Of a stretch of DNA of 64,000 bases, positions 8,037 through 16,008 are shown piece after piece. The DNA is taken from the NCBI RefSeq assembly GCF_001641695.1, contig NZ_LSEF01000081.1, forward strand, positions 1 to 64,000, read 5' to 3'. This DNA is from Bradyrhizobium neotropicale. GTDB lineage: Bacteria > Pseudomonadota > Alphaproteobacteria > Rhizobiales > Xanthobacteraceae. The notes below the pieces were generated by a model that was not told the DNA's origin, searched no databases, and saw nothing but the letters and a program-made list of their open reading frames with translations. Each line of letters opens with the position of its first letter. The first letter of the stretch is position 1. The position numbers and the translations under genes were made by a program.

Positions 8037-9050
8037 TCACTCCGCATAATCTGTCTTGCGCCCCGCCGTGCTCAGCATGGCCAAGAGCTTGTCGGGTGCG
8101 CGGAAGCGGCCGGGCGTCAGCATCGGCGGCGCCATCGCGGCGAGCGCTTCCAGCTTCTCGGTCGGATCGGCGCGCAGGTAGACCTCGGTGCTTTGCAGGC
8201 TGGCATGTCCGAGCCAGAGCGATACCTTCCGCACGTCGCGGGTTGCCTGCAGGGTATGCATGGCACAGGTATGCCGCAGCACATGCGGACTGACGCCCTT
8301 GTTGGCGAGCGACGTCGCGGCAACTGAGGCCGTGGCGACATGCTTGGCCAGGATGTATTCGAAGCCTGAGCGGGTCATCGCCTGGGCCCGGGCATTGAGG
8401 AACAGCTCAGGAGCGGTGCTGGGAGGGCGCACGTTCAGCCACGCCTTTACAGCCGCGGCCGTCTCCTTCCAGAGGGGCAAGACACGCTCGCGACGGCCTT
8501 TGCCCATGATGTGCACGCTGGCCATGGTCTGGCGGTCGATTTGATTGAGCCGGAGACCGACCAGCTCCGACACACGCATGCCTGCAGCGAAGGCCAGATG
8601 CAGCATCGCTCGGTCGCGGATGCCGGACACGGTGCTTGCGTTGGGCGCGTCCAGCAGCGCTTGCAGCTCGTCACGGGTGAGATAGCCAACGAGCGCCTGA
8701 TCGGTCTTCTTCATAGGGATCGCATGGATCCGACGCGACTGGTCGAGGCAAGACGGTACCCTGTATTCAAGGTATCGGAAGAACGAGTTGATTGCGGCGA
8801 GCCGGGCGTTGCGGGTTCGTGCCGAGTTGCCGCGCTTCTTCTCAAGATGTTCCAGAAATGCCAGGATGAGTGGAGCGTCGAGCAGTTCGATCTCGATCTT
8901 CGACGGCTTGATCTTGAGGCGACTGGCGGCGAAGCCGAGCAGGAGCTGGAAGCCCTGCGCATAGGCCTCACAGGTATGCTGGCTCGCCCTGCGCTCCTTG
9001 GGTAGATGCTCGCGCAGGTAGCTGCTCAGATAGGGAGCGAGTGCGGTCAT
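8037..9050 (-). CDS. RIT tyrosine recombinase, third gene
   Basis: 337 aa. It has an N-terminal SAM-like core-binding domain (about 10-100) and a catalytic domain with R near GMRVSELVGLRL, the box HVLRHTCAMH and the end WLGHASLQSTEVYLRAD with the nucleophilic Tyr. It catalyses DNA strand exchange, presumably as a heteromer with the other two. Its start overlaps the stop of the second gene by 4 nt. Its last codons (KTDYAE, stop at 8037) abut the inner end repeat. Confidence 0.85.
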   Translation of the reverse strand: MTALAPYLSSYLREHLPKERRASQHTCEAYAQGFQLLLGFAASRLKIKPSKIEIELLDAPLILAFLEHLEKKRGNSARTRNARLAAINSFFRYLEYRVPSCLDQSRRIHAIPMKKTDQALVGYLTRDELQALLDAPNASTVSGIRDRAMLHLAFAAGMRVSELVGLRLNQIDRQTMASVHIMGKGRRERVLPLWKETAAAVKAWLNVRPPSTAPELFLNARAQAMTRSGFEYILAKHVATASVAATSLANKGVSPHVLRHTCAMHTLQATRDVRKVSLWLGHASLQSTEVYLRADPTEKLEALAAMAPPMLTPGRFRAPDKLLAMLSTAGRKTDYAE

Positions 9051-9964
9051 GCGGCGCCTCCCATGAGCAATGCCTCACCGGCCTCAGCGATCTGGCTCAT
9101 CAGGACTGGCGTCGCCTGCAAATACCAATAGGTATCGGTCACGTGCGCGTGGCCGAGGTAGGTACTGAGCGCCACGATATGGCGAGCAACCACAGTATGA
9201 TCGTGGCGGCACTGCTCGAGCGAGCGGACCGCGAAGGTGTGGCGCAGATCGTGGATGCGCGGGTCACGCCCGGCGTTTGCGCCCCTGAGATTGGCACGAT
9301 CGAGGAGCTGCAGGAAAATCATTCGCACAGTGTTGTAGGGCAAGGCTCTTCCGGCAACCGATACGAACAGCGCACGATCCGCGGTGATGAGCGACTGGCG
9401 GGCGACCAGATATTCATCGAGGGCCTGCCGTGTCGTCGTGTGCAGCGGCAAGAGCCGGCTCTTCTGGAACTTGGTCTCTCGGATGACGAGCCCGTCTGTG
9501 GTCACGTCGTCGAGCTGCAGTGCCAATGCTTCCGCGATCCGCATGCCGGTCGCGGCGAGCAGGCCGAACAGCGTTCCGTACATGGTTGGTCTGATCGAGC
9601 CCGCCGGCTCGAGTGCCGCGGCAGCGCGAAGCAAGCGTGCGATCTCGTCCACACTGTAGATATACGGCGACCGCCGCTTGGCGACGGCGTGACCAAGCGC
9701 ATCCGCCGCCGAGACCTGATGGCGCGGATTCTCGGCGTGCATCGCCAGCGCGAAGCGTCGCACGGTGAGCAACCGGTTGCGGCGCTGCTCCGGGGATGGC
9801 GCAAGTGCGGCCCATGTGAGGACACGAGCGCTCTTGATAAACCGGTCGCCGCTCTCCTCGGCGAAGGCGACGAAGCCCCTCAACAAGATGTGCTGGACGC
9901 GGAACTTGAACCCGAGCGAACGCTGCTGGTCCACGTATCGTGCAAGATCTTGGCTCAGCATCAC
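9047..9964 (-). CDS. RIT tyrosine recombinase, second gene
   Basis: 305 aa. Catalytic residues are visible: R in ATGMRIAEALALQL, HDLRHTFAVR, then YLGHAHVTDTYWYL with the Tyr near residue 280. The N-terminal core-binding domain begins MMLSQDLARYVDQQRSLG. The 4-nt overlaps on both sides imply translational coupling within the trio. Confidence 0.85.
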   Translation of the reverse strand: MMLSQDLARYVDQQRSLGFKFRVQHILLRGFVAFAEESGDRFIKSARVLTWAALAPSPEQRRNRLLTVRRFALAMHAENPRHQVSAADALGHAVAKRRSPYIYSVDEIARLLRAAAALEPAGSIRPTMYGTLFGLLAATGMRIAEALALQLDDVTTDGLVIRETKFQKSRLLPLHTTTRQALDEYLVARQSLITADRALFVSVAGRALPYNTVRMIFLQLLDRANLRGANAGRDPRIHDLRHTFAVRSLEQCRHDHTVVARHIVALSTYLGHAHVTDTYWYLQATPVLMSQIAEAGEALLMGGAA

Positions 9965-11196
9965 GCGTCTCCCGGCCAGGGCTGCGCAACCTGCTGCAGC
10001 ATCAAAACATCGATCTTGGCGTAATGCGCGGTCATATCCAGCGAGCGGTGGCGCAGCACGGTGCTAACCATGTCGAGCGTCGCTCCGCCCCGCAGCATGG
10101 CAGTCGCGGCCGAATGCCGGAGCAGGTTGGCGCCCTTCGTCGGGGCGGCAATGCCGCCTCTGTCGAGCGCTCGGCACACGATGTTCGAAACGGTCGATCC
10201 ACGTAGCGGTCGGAACGGAGCATTCGCCATGAGGAACACCTCATCGCGGGCGGCGCACGGCCGGCCCTCCTTCAGGTAGGCGAGCACAGCATCGCCCGCA
10301 TCCTGAGGCAGCGGAAGCCTCGTCTCTCTGCGGCCCTTGCCGCGAACGGTGATCGTCGCCTGCTGCCAATCGATGGTATCGAGACGAAGTGCAACCACGT
10401 CGCCAGCCCGCAAGCCCAGACGCGCCAGCAGAAGCAGGACGGCTCGATCGCGAGCGCCGGCCGGTGTCGTCAGGTCACACGTCGCGATCAACCGCTCAAC
10501 CTCGGCCACGCTGATGTAGCTGGGTAACGCCGACAGCCGCCATTGCGGAATCGTCGGCACGGCGTGCTCGAGCCCAGCCCGGCATAGGCCCCGCGCGCCC
10601 AGGAACCGCAGATATCCTCTGAGCGCCATCGTCATGGTCTTCACGTAGGCCAGCGACGCCCGCTTTGTCTCCGCAAGGATCACGTCGCGAATGAGTTGAG
10701 CGGTCCAGCTTCGCCGGCTACCGCCGAGCGCCGGGAGGAGCCGCATGACCATGCGGCCGTGCCGACCTATCGTCAGCTCTGTGATGCCGCGATGCTGCCG
10801 CAGCCAGTCCTGGAACTCGACCACCCGCCGGTCGAACGCTGGTGCGGCGACCTTTGCCGTGCGTCGGACAATCCCGCGCTCACCGAGGAACTCGACGAAC
10901 CGACGCACCCGCCTCACGTACTTCTCGGACACGCCCTTCTCGCGGCGAATGCCGGGGCATCGACAGCGATGTCGAGCGAACCGATCGATCACAGCATCAT
11001 CGATGTCGGCGACCGCGACCCTGGCCAGCCGCAGCCACTGCCCGAGGTGACGGGCTGCGGCGTCATAGCCGCTCACCGTCAGGCCCGTGTGCCCCAACTG
11101 CGATAACTGGCGCGTGAACTCCGCCACGTGCGGAGCGAGATTACCCGCATCCATGCAGCGCTGCTTGTTGCAGCGACCCTCGTTCAACTTGGCCAT
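9961..11196 (-). CDS. RIT tyrosine recombinase, first gene
   Basis: 411 aa from the ATG at 11196 (MAKLNEGRCNKQRC), with AAGGAAG about 11 nt upstream. The longer frame to 11277 would run through the inner end repeat and is not favoured. It is the longest of the trio. Catalytic landmarks are ARLGLRAGDVVALRLDTI, LLRHSAATAML and LRHRSLDMTAHYAKID. It leads the trio on the minus strand. Confidence 0.85.
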   Translation of the reverse strand: MAKLNEGRCNKQRCMDAGNLAPHVAEFTRQLSQLGHTGLTVSGYDAAARHLGQWLRLARVAVADIDDAVIDRFARHRCRCPGIRREKGVSEKYVRRVRRFVEFLGERGIVRRTAKVAAPAFDRRVVEFQDWLRQHRGITELTIGRHGRMVMRLLPALGGSRRSWTAQLIRDVILAETKRASLAYVKTMTMALRGYLRFLGARGLCRAGLEHAVPTIPQWRLSALPSYISVAEVERLIATCDLTTPAGARDRAVLLLLARLGLRAGDVVALRLDTIDWQQATITVRGKGRRETRLPLPQDAGDAVLAYLKEGRPCAARDEVFLMANAPFRPLRGSTVSNIVCRALDRGGIAAPTKGANLLRHSAATAMLRGGATLDMVSTVLRHRSLDMTAHYAKIDVLMLQQVAQPWPGDA

Positions 11197-11356
11197 TCCC
11201 CGACTTCCTTCTCGTTGCCATGAAGACAGCGAGGAAGGCTCCGAATTATGCGGAGCCAGGAAGCGGGCACTGAGCACTAAACTGTTGATAACAGGGCGGG
11301 CCTCGAATCGGTCATCCGCGGACCTGGCATAATCGTGCGCTCCGCATAATAGAGAG

Positions 11357-11430
11357 CGTTTTTAGATTGGCGGCGCGTGGTTCGGTACCCAACACGATCA
11401 CTCGCGAGGGGCGCCGGTAATCTAAAAACG
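11357..11430. repeat. Long stem-loop between RIT and IS91-type parts
   Basis: cgtttttagattggcggcgc (11357-11376) and gcgccggtaatctaaaaacg (11411-11430) are inverted partners, 18 of 20 pairs, with a 34-nt loop. It lies 7 bp outside the RIT terminal repeat and downstream of the IS91-type transposase gene, where an IS91 origin or terminus hairpin would be expected. The role is inferred from position only. Confidence 0.55.
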
Positions 11431-11709
11431 TGTTGGACGAAGCCGCGGGCACGCCGCTGCAGCTATGGGTGTTGAATCACTGCGCCGTCATTTGTGAAAC
11501 GTCGTGATCTGGACTGGAGACAAGTCCAAAGCGGACATTATCACGAAAGTACTGGGTGGAAGCGACATCTGGAAGCGAAGTAGCCGAAAAATGCGAAGCG
11601 CCGGAGGTTTGACGTCGGAAGAAGACAACAGGGCATCGATCGGCTGCCACGGCGGCCGGAAGAATTGCGAAATGGAAGGTGGCGGTTTTGGGTTGATCGA
11701 GATCTCGCA
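11431..11709. other. Non-coding tail downstream of IS91-type transposase
   Basis: About 280 bp between the stem-loop and the transposase stop codon, with no supported gene. Short frames on both strands lack recognisable protein character. Probably the terminal non-coding part of the IS91-type element. Confidence 0.4.
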
Positions 11710-12915
11710 TCAAGAAGTGTCCGGTGAGCGAGCGGCACTGAACGAACCTGGCTGCAAGACCTCGACGCACACCATGTGGCCTTGATGACAGGATGGACAT
11801 TGACGCAAGGAAGCGGCATTGCAGTGCTCAGCCTTCTCGGGGCAATCGGATGGCTCTTCCGGCTCCGAACGAGCATCGGCGGATATCATTCCGAGCAGTT
11901 CACGGCAGCGAGCGAGCTTTTGCTTGCGGTAGCGGTTACCCAGAAGACCATAGTGGCGAATACGTTTGAAGCCTTCGGGCAGGACATGGATGAGGAAACG
12001 CCGAATGAACTCCCCAGCGTCCAGCGTCATTACTTTCTGCTGGCTTCGGTGGCGGTAATCCTTCCATCTAAAGCGTACTTTGCCGTCTTCGATATCGATG
12101 ACACGGCTGTTGCTGATCGCTACCCGATGCGTATAGCGGCCGACATAGTGCACAACCTGTTCGGCGCTGCCAAATGGCGGCTTGGCGTAGATGACCCAAT
12201 TGATTCTGCGGACATCGTTCAGATAACGCTGAAACGCAGCCGGATCACGCAACGGTTCCAGCGACGAGAAGAATTGTAGCTCGCCGGTATCGAACGACTT
12301 TTGCAAGGCGCTGAGAAATAGGCGCCGGAACAGACGGGAAAGCACGGCCACGGGAAGAAAGAAGCCGGGCCGGCACGCGATCCAGCGGCTGCCATCCGGG
12401 GACAGTCCTCCTCCAGGAACGACGCAATGGAGGTGGGGATGGTGAAGGAGGTTCTGGCCCCAAGTATGAAGGACAGAAAAGAACCCGATCTCCGCACCGA
12501 GGTGCTTGGGGTCGGCAGCGATAGTCCGCAAAGTCTCTGCAGCTGTGCGGAACATAATATCGTACACGGTGCCGGCATTCTGGAATGCGATCGCTGCGAT
12601 TTGATCGGGTATGGTGAAAACAACGTGAAAGTACTGCGTATCGAGAAGCTCCGCTTGTCGGGCCTCGATCCATTCTGCCCGCACGAGCGATTGGCACTTG
12701 GGGCAGTTGCGCGAGCGGCAGCTATTGTAAGAGATCCGCCGCTCTCCGCAGTGATCGCACTGCTCGACATGGCCACCGAGCGCGGCCGTTCGGCAGCGCT
12801 CGATCGCCGTCATTGCTGCACGTCGTTCGGTCGATAGAGACCTCCAGTGCTGCTCGCGCCAGGCAGCACCATAGCGGCGGAAGATATCCGCCACTTCCGG
12901 ACCTGAGCGTCCCAT
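11710..12915 (-). CDS. IS91 family Y1 (HUH) transposase
   Basis: 401 aa. A zinc-finger start (CDHCGERRISYNSCRSRNCP, about 55-74) is followed by the HUH metal site in HHPHLHCVVPGG. The catalytic tyrosine region is YVGRYTHRVAISNSRV. IS91 transposases move DNA by rolling-circle copying from one end and make no target duplication. The gene is 10 nt downstream of a tyrosine recombinase, a pairing seen in one branch of IS91 elements. The frame is intact. Confidence 0.9.
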   Translation of the reverse strand: MGRSGPEVADIFRRYGAAWREQHWRSLSTERRAAMTAIERCRTAALGGHVEQCDHCGERRISYNSCRSRNCPKCQSLVRAEWIEARQAELLDTQYFHVVFTIPDQIAAIAFQNAGTVYDIMFRTAAETLRTIAADPKHLGAEIGFFSVLHTWGQNLLHHPHLHCVVPGGGLSPDGSRWIACRPGFFLPVAVLSRLFRRLFLSALQKSFDTGELQFFSSLEPLRDPAAFQRYLNDVRRINWVIYAKPPFGSAEQVVHYVGRYTHRVAISNSRVIDIEDGKVRFRWKDYRHRSQQKVMTLDAGEFIRRFLIHVLPEGFKRIRHYGLLGNRYRKQKLARCRELLGMISADARSEPEEPSDCPEKAEHCNAASLRQCPSCHQGHMVCVEVLQPGSFSAARSPDTS

Positions 12916-12925
12916 GGGGCCGCCG

Positions 12926-13807
12926 TCAGAAATGTTCAGGCGGCGGCGGTGGTGGTGCCTTAGGGATTGGGCGCGGCAGCAGCTCCAGCGGGCTGGTCGC
13001 CGCGCAGACTTTGTTCGTGGCTATCCGGAGGTATTGCGCGGTTGTGGACAGGCTGCGATGGCCAAGCAAGAGCTGGATGGTGCGAAGATCGGTGCCGGCT
13101 TCGAGTAGATGAACGGCGAAGGCATGCCGCAGCGAATGCGGCGTCACGGGCTTGGCAAGGCCGGCTAACCGATGCGCCTTGCTGCAGGCGTCCTGCACCG
13201 CGTTGGTCGATATCGGCTCGTTGGGGATACCGCCGGGAAACATCCACGTCCTCGGCCGGACGGCGCGCCAATAGTCGGTCAGTGTCTCCAGCAACCGTGC
13301 CGAGAGCATGACGTAACGGTCCTTCTTCCCCTTGCCTTGATCGACGCGTAGCACCATCCGCCGTCGGTCGATGGCCCCCGGCTTTAGGCGTACCGCTTCG
13401 GAAATGCGCAGACCGGCGGCGTAGCATGTTGTCAGGATCACTTGATGCTTGAGGCTCTCCACGCAGCCGAGGAAGTGCAGCACCTCTTCGGGGCTGAGGA
13501 TGACGGCGAGTGTCTTGGGCGCCTTTGGACACGGAATGATGAGGTCGAAATCCCATTCGAAGCCGAGCGTGACACGGTACAAGAAACGGAGCGCTGAGAC
13601 GGTCACGTGGATCGACTTCGGCGCCAGCTTCTTCTCGTTCGTCAGATAGACTTGGTAGGCGCGGACATCTTCCGGCCCAAGCAAAGCCGGTGACTTCGCA
13701 AAATGGCGGGCGAACTGCGAAACCTGCAGCAGATAGCAATCCTGCGTATGCGGTGACAAGTTGCGGATCTGCATGTCGTTTATCATGCGTAACCGAAGCG
13801 GGGTCAT
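12926..13807 (-). CDS. Tyrosine recombinase paired with IS91 transposase
   Basis: 293 aa XerC-like integrase with an N-terminal core-binding domain (MTPLRLRMINDMQIRNLSPH). Catalytic residues are in AAGLRISEAVRLK, HSLRHAFAVH, LLLGHRSLSTTAQYLRI. It precedes the Y1 transposase in a two-gene unit. It differs clearly from the three RIT recombinases and has a proline-rich tail (PRPIPKAPPPPPP). Its role in IS91-type movement is not established. Confidence 0.85.
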   Translation of the reverse strand: MTPLRLRMINDMQIRNLSPHTQDCYLLQVSQFARHFAKSPALLGPEDVRAYQVYLTNEKKLAPKSIHVTVSALRFLYRVTLGFEWDFDLIIPCPKAPKTLAVILSPEEVLHFLGCVESLKHQVILTTCYAAGLRISEAVRLKPGAIDRRRMVLRVDQGKGKKDRYVMLSARLLETLTDYWRAVRPRTWMFPGGIPNEPISTNAVQDACSKAHRLAGLAKPVTPHSLRHAFAVHLLEAGTDLRTIQLLLGHRSLSTTAQYLRIATNKVCAATSPLELLPRPIPKAPPPPPPEHF

Positions 13808-14004
13808 TGAAGGCTCCTTGGCAAAAAGACGAAAACTGCCGAGGGCAGCAACGCCATCTTGCTCGAAGCCAAGCCTATGATCGCTGCAAATTACGTCTCA
13901 CCATGGCACGCCAAAGCAGTTACAGTTGCTTCAGCCGCATTCCGTCATCCGACGATGGGCCGCTCTTGCCGAGTGTTCTGCCGCGGAGCGGCTTCGTCCA
14001 ATTC

Positions 14005-14030
14005 CGGTTATGCGGTGCACCGCATAACCG
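14005..14030. repeat. 26-bp perfect palindrome at right edge of the insertion
   Basis: cggttatgcggtg is followed immediately by its exact reverse complement. The palindrome covers the last 23 bp of the insertion plus the first 3 bp of the target duplication. The half-site ttatgcgg also forms the left end of the insertion and the RIT ends. Confidence 0.8.
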
Positions 14031-14032
14031 CA

Positions 14033-14322
14033 AGGGTATCGATGGCCTTGTTGCGCTTGTGCGCGATGCCGGCTCAGATCCGTTCGACGGTGCGCTCTAC
14101 GTGTTCCGGGCCAAAAGAGCCGACAGAATAAAGATCGTATGGTGGGATGGCTCCGGGGTGTGCCTCTATTTAAAACGTCTTGAGAAGGCGAAGTTCTGCT
14201 GGCCGCGGATCGGGCATCATCGGGTGCAGATGAATCCTACGCAGTTGATGGCGCTGGTGGATGGGATGGACTGGAAGCGGGTCCGGACCGTGGCGGTCAA
14301 GCCGCCGGAGATTGTTGGGTAA
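14033..14322 (+). pseudogene. tnpB: IS66 tnpB, 3' fragment
   Basis: Starting at the duplicated ccgcaa, the frame reads KGIDGLVALVRDAGSDPFDG and continues with VFRAKRADRIKIVWWDGSG to the end. This is the C-terminal 95 residues of TnpB. It joins in frame with the 5' fragment at 7910 when the insertion and one target copy are removed. Confidence 0.85.
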
Positions 14323-14396
14323 AAGCACTGCGGCGAAGTGAATCAGCGGCCTGAAAGGGCAAGAGACGCGGAGCAAAATGTGCTCTAGTCGGGTCA

Positions 14397-15988
14397 ATGA
14401 CGCCGCCCGATCTCAGCCTCCCGAATGACGTAGAGACGCTGAAGGCCATGGTGCTTGCCATGGCCGAGAAGGCGGCCCGCGCCGATGCTCTGGAGAGCGA
14501 GGTCGCCGATCTCAAGGCGCGCAACGCCGATGCCGATGCGCGCATCGAGCGGCTGACGCAGATCCTGAAGGCCTTCGACCGCGCCCGGTTCGGCCGACGA
14601 TCGGAAAAGCTCGGCTCTGCGAACGGCGACGATGAACAGCAGGCCTTGGTCTTCGAGGAAATCGAGACCGGCATCGCTGCGATCAAAGCCCAGGTCAGCA
14701 AGGGCCGTGAGCAAGCGGACGGCAAGCGTGCACCGCGTCGGCGCAAGGGCTTTGCGCCCCATCTGGAACGGATCGAAACTGTCATTGAGCCGGAAGAGCT
14801 GGCTGAGCATGCCGGTAAGCAGAAGGTGCTGATCGGCGAGGACGTGTCGGAGCGTCTGGATGTGGTGCCGGCGAAGTTCCGGGTGATCGTCACGCGCCGT
14901 CCCAAGTATGCCTTCAAGAACGCGGACGGCGTCATCCAGGCGCCGGCACCGGCCCATATCATTGAAGGAGGCATTCCGAGGGAAGCGCTTCTGGCCCAGA
15001 TCGCCGTCGCCAAATATGCCGATGGCCAGCCGCTCTACCGGCAGGAGGCGATCTACGCCCGCGACAAGGTTGAACTCGACCGCCAGTTGATGGCGCAATG
15101 GATGGGCAAGCTCGGCTTCGAGCTCGAGATCGTGGCCGACTACGTCTTCAGCGAGGTCAAAAAGGCCGAACGGGTCTTTGCCGACGAAACCACCCTGCCG
15201 ACGCTTGCTCCCGGCTCCGGATCAACGAAGACGGCCTACTTATGGGCCTATGCCAGGGATGACCGAACATTTGGCCGCAGCGGTCCCCCGATGGTGGCTT
15301 ATCGCTTCGAAGACAGCCGCTCCGGCGAATGCGCGGTCCGGCATCTCAATGGTTATCGCGCATCCTGCAAGTGGATGGCTATGCCGCCTATAACAAGCTC
15401 GCGCGATCCGACCGCGGCAATGATGGCATCACATTGGCTGGCTGCTGGTCACACAGCAGACGCAAGTTCCACGAGCTGCATGTTGCAGGCAGCTCGAGAG
15501 TGGCAACGACGACGGTCGAGCAGATGGCAAGGCTCTGGCAGGTCGAAAAAACCGTGCGGGGTCAAAGCCCCGACGCGCGCGTTGCTGCGCGCCAGAAAGC
15601 CTCCGCGGCGATCGTCGCAGATCTCTTCGACCTCTGGCAGCAGACCTTGCGACGGATCTCCGGAAAATCAAAACTGGCCGAGGCGATCCGCTATGCCGTC
15701 TCGCGCCGTGCCATCTTCGATCGCTTCCTGACCGATGGTCGCATCGAGCTCGACTCCAACATCGTCGAACGCGCCATCAGGCCACAAACAATTACGAGAA
15801 AGAATAGCCTCTTCGCGGGCAGCGACGGCGGCGGACAAACCTGGGCGACCGTCGCAACACTGCTGCAGACAGCGAAAATGAACAACCTCGATCCGTTCGC
15901 CTGGCTCGCCCTAACACTTCAGCGTATCGCCAACGGTTGGCCGAGCAATGAAATCGACGCGCTTATGCCATGGAACCGCGCGGTGTGA
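14397..15988 (+). pseudogene. tnpC: IS66 transposase TnpC with one frameshift
   Basis: The first frame (14397 to about 15357) gives an N-terminal coiled-coil/leucine-zipper region, the zinc-binding and DDE start (VFADETTLPTLAPGSG, WAYARDD). After HLNGYR the sense moves to the frame of ILQVDGYAAYNKLARSDRG, which runs to 15988 with AGCWSHSRRKF, the final acidic region (LDSNIVERAIRP) and the usual tail. One small indel near 15357 inactivates it. Confidence 0.85.
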
Positions 15989-16008
15989 CAGCCTCAGCTT
16001 GCCCTTAC

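Larger units (their letters stand above)
7965..11350. mobile_element. RIT (recombinase in trio) element
   Basis: Three tyrosine recombinase genes overlap by ATGA at 9047-9050 and 9961-9964. They are bounded by 35-bp terminal inverted repeats (7965-7999 and 11316-11350) matching at 32 of 35 positions. Inner inverted copies of the first ten bases lie at 8041-8050 and 11245-11254, so each end carries a divergent pair. This is the known RIT architecture. Confidence 0.85.
7966..14027. mobile_element. 6.06-kb recombinase-rich insertion in tnpB
   Basis: The insertion starts ttatgcgg (7966) and ends ccgcataa (14027), an 8-bp perfect terminal inverted repeat. It is flanked by the direct repeat ccgcaa (7960-7965 and 14028-14033), and tnpB reads correctly across once one copy is removed. 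Inside are, all on the minus strand, an IS91-associated tyrosine recombinase, an IS91-type Y1 transposase and a trio of overlapping tyrosine recombinases. It may be one transposing unit or an IS91-type element and a RIT element joined at similar end sequences. Confidence 0.65.
7446..16008. mobile_element. IS66 family element split by a nested insertion
   Basis: The left end begins gtaagcggcaaagag at 7446 and the right end is cagcttgcccttac ending at 16008, inverted partners of the usual IS66 GTAAG type. Flanks share ggcagc (7440-7445 and 16011-16016), compatible with a decayed 8-bp target duplication. Removing the inner insertion (7966-14027) and its 6-bp duplication leaves about 2.5 kb with tnpA-tnpB-tnpC, the normal IS66 size and gene order. 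It is inactive: tnpB is split and tnpC has a frameshift. Confidence 0.8.
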
